25,802 bases of DNA from assembly GCA_946481735.1 (NCBI GenBank), contig CAMLOU010000050.1:1-25802 (forward strand), given 5' to 3'. How positions within the stretch are numbered: the first letter of the stretch is position 1; each line of letters starts with the position of its first letter. This DNA is from an uncultured Cellvibrio sp. (GTDB taxonomy: Bacteria; Pseudomonadota; Gammaproteobacteria; Pseudomonadales; Cellvibrionaceae). A program made the translations under genes and the position numbers. The notes under the pieces were generated by a model. The model made no database searches and was not told the DNA's origin. It worked only from the letters and a program-made list of their open reading frames with translations. Positions 6,293 to 12,896 of the stretch are shown in pieces.

Positions 6293-7693
6293 TTGAGTGA
6301 CATGAATGCGGAAGCCGGGCGATCAACAACAGCCGGGCAGCCAAAAAAATCGCGCGCCGGTATTTTTAGTTGGATGTTATTTGATTGGGCGGCGCAACCT
6401 TTTTTTACCGTCATTATTACTTTTATCTTTGGTCCTTATTTTGTTTCCCGGCTTGCGCAGGATGCTGCAACAGGTCAGGCGGCCTGGGGATATACCATCA
6501 CTGTGTCGGGCATTATTGTTGCTGTGCTCGCCCCGATGCTGGGTTCTGTCGCTGATGCCACCGGCACGCGCAAGCCCTGGATTGCGGTTTTTGCGCTGAT
6601 CAAAATCATTACCCTGATGCTGCTCTGGTTTGCGAGCCCCGGTTCTGATTTATGGTTGCCTGCCCTGTGCATTGTGCTGGCGACAGTTGCCGCTGAATTT
6701 TCCATTGTATTTAATGATTCCATGATGCCGCGTCTGGTACCCGAAGCGGAGATTGGTCGTATCTCAAATCTTGGATGGGGCCTGGGTTATCTCGGTGGGT
6801 TGGTTGTGTTGTTCACAGTGTTGTTGTTTTTATCCGGCAGCCCGGCGGATGGGAAAACATTATTAGGTGTAGAGCCCTGGTTTGGGCTCGATGCTGCGCA
6901 GGGTGAAGATGCACGAATCACCGGGCCGTTTTCGGCGCTGTGGTATCTCATTTTTATCTTGCCGATGTTTTTGTTCACGCCGGATGGCGGTAAAGGTTTA
7001 CCGCTGAAAAAGGCGGTCAAGTCAGGTTTGGTTGAACTGAAAAATACCCTGGTGGAATTGAAACAGCGTGCTGGTGTGTTGCGTTTTTTTATTGCGCGCA
7101 TGATTTATCAGGACGGTGTGAACGGGCTGCTGGCATTGGGTGGAACCTTCGCGGCAGGCATGTTCGGCTGGCAAACCATGGAGATGGGAATTTACGGCAT
7201 TTTGTTATTGATCGTCGCTATCGGTGGGTGCCTGGCAGCCAGCTGGCTGGACGCGCACCTCGGGTCAAAACGCCTGGTGTTATTGAGTCTGATCTGTCTG
7301 GTGACTGCCTGTGTCGGCATTATTTCTACCGGGCCGGGTTATACCTTGTTCGGATGGGTGCAATTGGCATCGCAGGATTCCGGCGCTCTGTTTGGCACGG
7401 CCGCTGAAAAAGCCTATATTTTATTTGGGCTGTTGATCGGCATTGCCTTTGGGCCGGTGCAGGCATCGTCCCGCTCCTATCTGGCTCGCAGTGTGTCTCC
7501 TGAAGAGGCGGGACGCTACTTCGGTATCTATGCCTTGTCCGGGCGGGTCACCTCGTTTCTTGCGCCTATGTCCGTTGCTACCCTGACTTTATATACTGAT
7601 TCCGCGCGCGTCGGTATGAGCGCATTGGTAGTGTTTTTACTGGTGGGTTTGCTGATGTTGTGGGTGACCCCTTACCCGGCCAATCGTCGGTAA
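6293..7693 (+). CDS. UMF1-type MFS transporter (Atg22-like)
   Basis: A 466-residue membrane protein with about twelve hydrophobic segments. The first, MLFDWAAQPFFTVIITFIFG, carries the DWA signature typical of the bacterial UMF1/Atg22-like branch of the major facilitator superfamily. A loop of about 40 residues (about 180-220, with WFGLDAAQGEDARITG) interrupts the middle of the N-terminal half. The substrate is unknown; amino acids or peptides are plausible from the eukaryotic relative Atg22. The start is TTG at 6293, chosen because GGAG lies eight bases upstream; an in-frame ATG at 6302 would place that site too far away. The preceding peptidase gene suggests import or export of cell-wall-derived peptides, which is inference only. 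Confidence 0.88.
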   Translation: MSDMNAEAGRSTTAGQPKKSRAGIFSWMLFDWAAQPFFTVIITFIFGPYFVSRLAQDAATGQAAWGYTITVSGIIVAVLAPMLGSVADATGTRKPWIAVFALIKIITLMLLWFASPGSDLWLPALCIVLATVAAEFSIVFNDSMMPRLVPEAEIGRISNLGWGLGYLGGLVVLFTVLLFLSGSPADGKTLLGVEPWFGLDAAQGEDARITGPFSALWYLIFILPMFLFTPDGGKGLPLKKAVKSGLVELKNTLVELKQRAGVLRFFIARMIYQDGVNGLLALGGTFAAGMFGWQTMEMGIYGILLLIVAIGGCLAASWLDAHLGSKRLVLLSLICLVTACVGIISTGPGYTLFGWVQLASQDSGALFGTAAEKAYILFGLLIGIAFGPVQASSRSYLARSVSPEEAGRYFGIYALSGRVTSFLAPMSVATLTLYTDSARVGMSALVVFLLVGLLMLWVTPYPANRR

Positions 7694-7744
7694 AGGCCAT
7701 TTCAACATTATTTGGCGGCCCGATGCTGCGCAAGAGATAACCCT

Positions 7745-8596
7745 ATGCGGCCTGATTCTGATCATCAGCAATCTGACTCTCCCATGCTGGCCCGAGATAT
7801 CTGGCAATTGATCCGTCGCGAAGCGGCGGATGCCAGCGCACGGGAGCCAATATTGGCCAGTTTTTATCACGCGACTATTCTTAACCATCCTTCCTTTGCA
7901 GCGGCCATCAGTTTTCATCTGGCCAACACATTGGACAGCCAGGCAATGCCGGCCATGATGATCCGTGAAGTATTTGAAGCGGCCCTGGCGGCAGAGCCAC
8001 AGATCGAGTCGGCGATGCGCGCCGACATTTGTGCGCATCGCGAACGAGACCCGGCCTGCAACGAGTACTCCATGCCTTTTTTATTCTTTAAGGGTTATCA
8101 GGCCTTGCAGTCTTATCGTGTCGCACATTGGCTGTGGCAGCAGGGGCGCCAATGCCTGGCGCTATACCTGCAAAACCAGATATCCCAGGTTTTCGATGTT
8201 GATATTCATCCTGCTGCGCTGATCGGCAGTGGCGTCATGATTGACCATGCTACGGGTGTGGTCATGGGGGAAACCACTGTGGTGGAAGACAATGTATCGC
8301 TGTTACACGGGGTTACCCTGGGCGGGAGCGGTTGTACCAGCGGTGATCGTCACCCGAAGGTGCGGCGCGGGGTATTAATCGGTGTGGGCGCCAAGATTCT
8401 CGGCAACATTGAAATCGGCGAAGGGGCGAAGATCGGGGCGGGAAGCGTTGTGCTGGAAGCGGTTCAACCGCATACGACGGTGGCGGGTGTGCCGGCGAAG
8501 GTGGTGGGACGGCCGAATGTGGAGGTGCCTGCGTTAGCGATGGATCATCATTTGAGCGAGGATGTCGCGGGAGGTCCTTCCCCCCATGCAGACTGA
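7745..8596 (+). CDS. cysE: Serine O-acetyltransferase
   Basis: The product (283 residues from the ATG at 7745) matches E. coli CysE (273 residues) along its length: an N-terminal helical domain (EPILASFYHATILNHPSF), then left-handed beta-helix hexapeptide repeats. Catalytic residues of the family are visible as D167-H168 (in IDHATGVV), H188 (in LLHGVTLGG) and H203 (in DRHPK). It acetylates L-serine with acetyl-CoA to O-acetylserine, the first step of cysteine synthesis, and usually binds CysK through its C-terminal tail. The tail here does not end in the usual isoleucine but in an extended SPHAD, so the CysK contact may differ. A TTG start at 7712 is possible but adds a non-family extension. 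It is followed by a convergent hypothetical gene. Confidence 0.94.
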   Translation: MRPDSDHQQSDSPMLARDIWQLIRREAADASAREPILASFYHATILNHPSFAAAISFHLANTLDSQAMPAMMIREVFEAALAAEPQIESAMRADICAHRERDPACNEYSMPFLFFKGYQALQSYRVAHWLWQQGRQCLALYLQNQISQVFDVDIHPAALIGSGVMIDHATGVVMGETTVVEDNVSLLHGVTLGGSGCTSGDRHPKVRRGVLIGVGAKILGNIEIGEGAKIGAGSVVLEAVQPHTTVAGVPAKVVGRPNVEVPALAMDHHLSEDVAGGPSPHAD

Positions 8597-8610
8597 AAAG
8601 GCGCCGGGAA

Positions 8611-8871
8611 TCAGGCGCTGCGTTGACTGATAAAGCTGGCTCCTGCGTCATCTTCATCCTGGCCATGCATCAACCATTTGAGCACGGCGATCCGACTTTT
8701 CAGCATTCCCTGATAGGTTTCAAGCACGATCTTGTTGGGGCGAGGGTGTTGCTCCAGGTTAGTAATGCGGCCCGTCAAAAAAGCGATATCCTGTTCGACT
8801 TTGGTACGTACGGCGGAGGTATCGGTGAGTTGACCGGCTACCAGGATCGGTTGTTCGTTAGCTGTTTTCAT
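8611..8871 (-). CDS. Small hypothetical protein with a helical core
   Basis: From the ATG at 8871, preceded by GAGG at eight bases, this encodes 86 residues. The centre (about 20-65) is rich in hydrophobic heptad-like positions (VEQDIAFLTGRITNLEQ, then LETYQGMLKSRIAVLKWLM) and looks like two helices or a short coiled coil. There is no signal, membrane segment or known motif. A TTG further upstream at 8907 would add residues with no ribosome binding site. The gene is convergent with cysE (14 bases apart) and divergent from the repeat-protein gene. The reading frame looks real because of its ribosome site and compact fold; the function is unknown. Confidence 0.65.
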   Translation of the reverse strand: MKTANEQPILVAGQLTDTSAVRTKVEQDIAFLTGRITNLEQHPRPNKIVLETYQGMLKSRIAVLKWLMHGQDEDDAGASFISQRSA

Positions 8872-8910
8872 GGTTCCGTCCTCGCTGTGATGGCTGCTGT
8901 TGTGCAATAA

Positions 8911-8955
8911 AAGCCGGCTTCTGTTTCAGGAACGCTGCTCCTGTTACAGGAAGCC
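8911..8955. promoter_or_regulatory. Nested palindromes / 20-bp-spaced direct repeats in a divergent control region
   Basis: CTGTTTCAGGAA (8921-8932) and CTGTTACAGGAA (8941-8952) are near-identical and start exactly 20 bases apart, about two helical turns. Together with flanking GGCTT (8916-8920) and AAGCC (8951-8955) they also form one long imperfect hairpin, and AAGCCGGCTT (8911-8920) is itself palindromic. The site lies 40-85 bases upstream of the hypothetical gene start at 8871. A dimeric-repressor operator pair or an RNA stem-loop are both possible. The rest of 8872-9164 shows only an extended -10-like TGCTATCCT near 9125, ahead of the repeat-protein gene. Confidence 0.45.
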
Positions 8956-9164
8956 GTTAGTCGCTTGGCCCTTGTGCTACAGAGTGAGGGGTTCCGCAAG
9001 TATGGGTTTAGAGCGGAGTGCCTGCCAGTCAGAAATCAGATTGTTTTGTAACAAACAGAAAAGTTGATATCACCAAAACGGATGGGGGCGATGAGCTGTA
9101 TGTCAGTCCTGCCCTGGTCGTTAAATGCTATCCTCAAAAGACATTGTTGAACGGGTGAGAATCT

Positions 9165-9887
9165 ATGGAAACGAGAGAATTTGACATCATCTTTCGTGGT
9201 GACATCGTCCTGGGGCACCAATTGCAGGATGTAAAACAACGCTTGCAGCAACTGTTTAAAGTTGATGCCACCAAGGTGGACGCCCTGTTTACCGGTCGGC
9301 CCGTGCCACTCAAGCGCGGCCTGGACGAAGCGACGGCGAATAAATACCGCGACGTGCTACTTAAAGCCGGTGCCCAGGTGGAGGTATCTCCCGCAGGGAA
9401 TGTCAGAGCGACATCCCGGCCGGCACCCTCTGTTGCGACGGCCCGGCCGAGCGGGTGGAGCTTGGCACCGGTGGGAGCCTATCTCTTGACGCCGACGGAG
9501 CGGCCCCGGTCGAGCCCTGTTTTGATCGACACCGGGTCTATCAGTTTGCGCCCTGCCGGCGGCAATCTTCTGGATGCCAGTGAGGTGACAAAAACGGAGG
9601 CGGCCCCAGTGGTTGCGCCTGATTTTGACGTGGCGGAAGTGGGCGCTGATCTGGTGCGCGCCGAGGAGAGGATGGATCTGCCGCTGCTGGAAATTGAGGT
9701 TGAAGATTGGGGATTGGCAGACGTTGGCGCTGACCTGATTGCACCCGAGGAACGCCCCGCTGTACCCGGTGCGCCGGTCATTGTTGGTGACTTCGGTCTG
9801 GCCCCGGTTGGTAGTGATCTCGGTCAAATCAAGCCGGAGGTTAAACCTGTAACGCCGGACATCAGCAAGATTCGCCTGGCTGAGTAA
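9165..9887 (+). CDS. Hypothetical protein with five short 'LAPVGADL'-type repeats
   Basis: A 240-residue protein in two parts. Residues 1-78 form a compact alpha/beta domain (FDIIFRGDIVLGHQLQDVK, then LFTGRPVPLKRGLDEATANK and a LKAGAQVEV strand), a layout I know only from uncharacterised proteobacterial proteins. Residues 95-230 hold five degenerate repeats centred on LAPVGAYLL (99), LRPAGGNLL (128), VAEVGADLV (156), LADVGADLI (184) and LAPVGSDLG (212), spaced about 28 residues and joined by Pro/Glu-rich linkers. No signal peptide or helix is seen. The repeats may be linear binding motifs for a multivalent partner, which is inference. The gene stands alone and is closed by a strong terminator. 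Confidence 0.8.
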   Translation: METREFDIIFRGDIVLGHQLQDVKQRLQQLFKVDATKVDALFTGRPVPLKRGLDEATANKYRDVLLKAGAQVEVSPAGNVRATSRPAPSVATARPSGWSLAPVGAYLLTPTERPRSSPVLIDTGSISLRPAGGNLLDASEVTKTEAAPVVAPDFDVAEVGADLVRAEERMDLPLLEIEVEDWGLADVGADLIAPEERPAVPGAPVIVGDFGLAPVGSDLGQIKPEVKPVTPDISKIRLAE

Positions 9888-9911
9888 CGCATTGCGAGTG
9901 ATTTATGTTTC

Positions 9912-9939
9912 AAAAAAGGAATCTCAGGATTCCTTTTTT
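9912..9939 (+). terminator. Rho-independent terminator after the repeat-protein gene
   Basis: AAAAAAGGAATC, a TCAG loop and GATTCCTTTTTT form a perfect 12-bp stem with an A-tract on one side and a T-tract on the other, 25 bases past the stop codon. It can act on both strands and separates the housekeeping block from the biosynthetic cluster. Confidence 0.88.
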
Positions 9940-10317
9940 ATTGTCAATTTTTTATCTCTGCTTTTAATTCATCGCTAGTAATCCTGTTAAATTTTCCGAC
10001 GTTTAATTCATCCCGCTTTTTTATTTTTACGTTTTCGTTTAACGTAATCCGAATTGCTTTTTTTGCTACCGTTTTTTTTAAAAAAGTGTCGATAAATTTT
10101 CCACTTTTTCTGGCATAAGCCGCACGTTACCTGACGGAATGTAAAGTTCTAAAGGAAAATTAGCGTTCCCCTAAAAAGGACTTTTATGCCAATCGCGGGT
10201 CTTTTATACTGCGCACACTTTACTCAATGATATACGGGTGACAGGGCTGGGGGTGTTAAACATTATCCCGCCGTTAAGTTGCTCGGTAATAATTTTTACT
10301 CGCCAGGGAAACGTCTT
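9940..10317 (+). promoter_or_regulatory. AT-rich control region of the biosynthetic cluster
   Basis: No gene is seen in these 378 bases. The first 160 bases are dense in T and A tracts, including eight T followed by six A at 10072-10085 and the small inverted repeat ACGTT/AACGT (10029-10045); such DNA is typically curved and attractive to H-NS/MvaT-like silencers. Further on, TATACT (10205-10210) is the best -10 candidate, with only a poor -35. A leader of about 100 bases would then precede carrier protein 1. No clear operator was identified. Confidence 0.4.
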
Positions 10318-10557
10318 ATGTATGCCGAAAAAGTGCGTGAAATTCTCGCCAAACACAGTCGCCTTGATGTCGACGTCAATAGCCTTAAAGAAGACGACGA
10401 TCTGTATGATTTAGGACTGACGTCCTTGACCACGGTCAATATCATGCTCGCTATTGAGGATGCATTTGATATCGAATTTCCCGATAGTAAATTAAACCGC
10501 AAAACCTTTAACAGCATTGAATCGCTGGTAGAGGTTATTGAAGAATTGGTTGATTGA
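10318..10557 (+). CDS. Acyl/peptidyl carrier protein 1
   Basis: A 79-residue acidic four-helix carrier protein. The phosphopantetheine site is S36 in DLGLTSLTTV, followed by the helix NIMLAIEDAFDIEFP usual for type II carriers. It needs a 4'-phosphopantetheinyl transferase not present in this window. The ATG at 10318 with AGGGA upstream is preferred to an in-frame TTG at 10279, which would add residues outside the fold. As the first gene of the cluster, and 166 bases before the dehydrogenase gene, it is the natural partner of the flavoprotein and perhaps of the adenylating enzyme. The spacer contains a 6-bp hairpin (10633-10654) and a direct repeat TTGCACTAAC (10685 and 10698). Which substrate it carries is unknown. 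Confidence 0.92.
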   Translation: MYAEKVREILAKHSRLDVDVNSLKEDDDLYDLGLTSLTTVNIMLAIEDAFDIEFPDSKLNRKTFNSIESLVEVIEELVD

Positions 10558-10723
10558 CAGGATTCAATTAATCGCCCGGGGAGTTGCCCTGTGTGGCCGG
10601 TTGCGCAACCTATCTGATAAACGCGGACCAGTGGCTGGTAGAGAATTGCCAGCCTCCATTGCCAAAAATGCTTGCCAACAACAATTGCACTAACGAGTTG
10701 CACTAACAAAAAGGGACCTGAAG

Positions 10724-11911
10724 ATGAGCGCACCTGCCACCCTGGATGAAATCAGTTTTGCCACGCTGCTGGAGATTGTTCACGCCCTGGGGCGTGATGT
10801 CGTACGACCCGCCGCCGTCGCCGTTGATAAAGACGCGCGCTTTCCCCACGAAGCCTTTACCGAGTTCAAGAAGCACAAGCTGCTCAGCGCCTACGTGCCA
10901 CGACAGTATGGTGGTATGGGGCTAAGCATCACCGAAATCTGCAAGCTCTGTGAAATCCTCGGTGGCTACTGTGCCTCTACGGCGATGATCTTTGCGATGC
11001 ACCAGATCCAGGTGGCATGCATTGTCCATCATTGCGAAACGTCTGATTACTTCCAGCATTTCCTGCGCGAGCTGGTCCGCGAACAATACCTTCTGGCTTC
11101 CGCCACCACCGAGTTGGGGGTGGGCGGTGATTTGCGCAGCAGCCTCTGCGCCGTCAAGGTAAACGGTGACCACTTTACACTGGAGAAACAGGCACCGGTC
11201 ATCTCATACGGTGTCGCAGCTGATTATGTGATGGTCACATGCCGCCGCGCTGAAGATGCCCAGTCCTCTGACCAGGTTCAGGTGCTGGTTAATAAAAAAG
11301 AAACCACGCTGGAGCCTTTATCCGATTGGGACACATTGGGTTTCCGGGGAACATGCAGCGCCGGTTTTGTATTGCGTTCCAGTGGTCATGTCCAACAAAT
11401 TCAACCCGCACCTTTTGCCGATATTCTCGCGCAAAGTATGCACCCGGTTTCGCACCTGGTGTGGGGCTCCTTATGGCTGGGTCTTGCCCAGGATGCAGTG
11501 TCCCAGGCGCGCGCATCCGTGCGTGCCGCAGCGCGTAAAAATCCGTCGACGCCACCCATCTCTGCGATGCGCCTGACTGAGCTGGATGAGGTCTTATTTA
11601 GTATGCGGGCCGGTCTGACCACAGCGATTGAGGAATATCAACAAAAACTGAATGCCGGTAATCGGGAAGCATTCTCCGATTTCGGTTTTGCTATCCGCAT
11701 CAATAATGTCAAGTTGCGCTGTTCCGAACTGGTGGTAGACATCGTCTCCGGTGCCTTGTCGATTGTGGGTATTATGGGTTACAAAAATGATACGCCCAAC
11801 AGTTTGTGCCGCCATATTCGCGATGCCTATGGTGCAGCGTTGATGGTGAACAACGATCGCATTCGCGGTCACAATTCCACCATGCAGATTATGGTGAGAG
11901 ACGCGCAATGA
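10724..11911 (+). CDS. Acyl-CoA/acyl-ACP dehydrogenase-family flavoprotein
   Basis: A 395-residue protein with the whole acyl-CoA dehydrogenase fold: helical N-terminus with YGGMGLS (62-68), the FAD-contacting ATTELGVGGD segment (127-136) in the middle beta domain, and a C-terminal helical bundle with ALSIVGIMGY and HIRDAYGAAL. The usual catalytic glutamate in the 'EGT' turn near the C-terminus is replaced: here the segment reads MVNNDRIRGHNST. It may use another base or carry out different flavin chemistry, as in FkbI-like, aminoacyl-carrier or oxygenase-type relatives. Beside a carrier protein, the substrate is probably a carrier-bound thioester. Its last four bases overlap the start of the DUF1839 gene (ATGA), so they are co-translated. 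Confidence 0.88.
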   Translation: MSAPATLDEISFATLLEIVHALGRDVVRPAAVAVDKDARFPHEAFTEFKKHKLLSAYVPRQYGGMGLSITEICKLCEILGGYCASTAMIFAMHQIQVACIVHHCETSDYFQHFLRELVREQYLLASATTELGVGGDLRSSLCAVKVNGDHFTLEKQAPVISYGVAADYVMVTCRRAEDAQSSDQVQVLVNKKETTLEPLSDWDTLGFRGTCSAGFVLRSSGHVQQIQPAPFADILAQSMHPVSHLVWGSLWLGLAQDAVSQARASVRAAARKNPSTPPISAMRLTELDEVLFSMRAGLTTAIEEYQQKLNAGNREAFSDFGFAIRINNVKLRCSELVVDIVSGALSIVGIMGYKNDTPNSLCRHIRDAYGAALMVNNDRIRGHNSTMQIMVRDAQ

Positions 11912-12882
11912 AACAGGTCAGGGCACTCAATCCGGCCAGTTATGAGCGGCATCTGATTCACGGCGCGGAACGCACCTGGGCAGAAACCAATTGCTATGTT
12001 GATGTGTTGGTCGAGCTGCTGCATGGGTTGGGGTATGAGCCGACGGCGGCATTACCTTTTGCACTAGGCATTGATTTTGAAGGTGATCAGTGGAGCTTTT
12101 TTAAATTTCCTCACGAGGATCTGTTTGCGCTTTACGGCATGGAGATTCAGGAATTCAATCCCTGGCGCTCGCTCGCGCAGCACGTAGAAACCCAGGTAGG
12201 TTTGGGGCGCCCGGTGCTGGTTGAGATGGATTCCTGGTATTTACCCGATACCGCCGGCACAGCCTATAAACTGGCCCATGTGAAATCCACCATTGCCGTA
12301 AATGCTATAGACATTGAGCAACGTTACCTCGGTTACTTTCATGGCCAAAGTTATTATGAATTAACCGGCCAGGATTTTATCGATATCTTTCAGCTCGATG
12401 GTTTGGTGCACGAGCGCATCTTGCCGCCTTATATCGAGTACGTGAAATTGCGCAACCTGCACGAGGTGCCGCAGGGTAGTGCACTGGTTGAGGCCTCGCT
12501 TGCACTGCTCAAAAAACACCTGGGCCTGATTCCCCGCGATAATCCATTTGTGCGTTTTAAAGAAACCTTTGCGCGGGATTTTGAATGGTTGCTAACGCAG
12601 GAAATTGAAACCTTCCATTTATATTCCTTTGCGACCTTCCGCCAATACGGCGCTTGCTTTGAGCTGGTAGAAACCTATTTGAAATGGTTGCAGCAACAAG
12701 GTCAGTCACAACTTGATACAGCGATCCAGTGCTTTGCGACTATCTCTAACAATACCAAGGCGTTTCAATTTCAATTAGCCCGTGCCATGGCGAGAAAGCG
12801 TGCGATTGATTTGACGCCCCTGGATGAAATGGCGTCTGCCTGGCAGACCGGAATGTCACAGTTAACGGCGCGGTATCGCTGA
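11908..12882 (+). CDS. DUF1839-family protein; possible cysteine acyltransferase
   Basis: A 324-residue soluble protein starting at the ATG that overlaps the flavoprotein stop (ATGA). I recognise the DUF1839 pattern: TNCYVDVLVELLHGLGYEP near the N-terminus, FKFPHEDLFALYG, RPVLVEMDSWYLPDTAGTAY and HVKSTIAVNAID. The conserved C29 at the head of a helix, H124 and D135 are placed as in papain-like/C39 or BtrH-type folds, where a Cys takes an acyl group from a carrier protein and passes it to an acceptor. That enzymatic reading is inference. From memory, DUF1839 genes occur beside carrier proteins and acyl-CoA dehydrogenases in other proteobacteria, which fits here. The C-terminal 120 residues are helical with no known motif. 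Confidence 0.75.
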   Translation: MKQVRALNPASYERHLIHGAERTWAETNCYVDVLVELLHGLGYEPTAALPFALGIDFEGDQWSFFKFPHEDLFALYGMEIQEFNPWRSLAQHVETQVGLGRPVLVEMDSWYLPDTAGTAYKLAHVKSTIAVNAIDIEQRYLGYFHGQSYYELTGQDFIDIFQLDGLVHERILPPYIEYVKLRNLHEVPQGSALVEASLALLKKHLGLIPRDNPFVRFKETFARDFEWLLTQEIETFHLYSFATFRQYGACFELVETYLKWLQQQGQSQLDTAIQCFATISNNTKAFQFQLARAMARKRAIDLTPLDEMASAWQTGMSQLTARYR

Positions 12883-12896
12883 CAGGGACGAGTACG

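Noticed and set aside
10110..10135. Sigma54 promoter in TGGCATAAGCCGCACG ahead of the cluster
   Set aside because: The GG and GC elements are 8 rather than 10 bases apart, so it does not fit the -24/-12 spacing.
10279..10317. TTG start giving a 92-residue carrier protein
   Set aside because: The added residues lie outside the carrier fold and the ATG at 10318 is better placed.
11806..11907. Upstream start for the DUF1839 protein, 34 codons longer
   Set aside because: The extra residues are an out-of-frame reading of the flavoprotein gene; the ATGA overlap at 11908 is the natural start.
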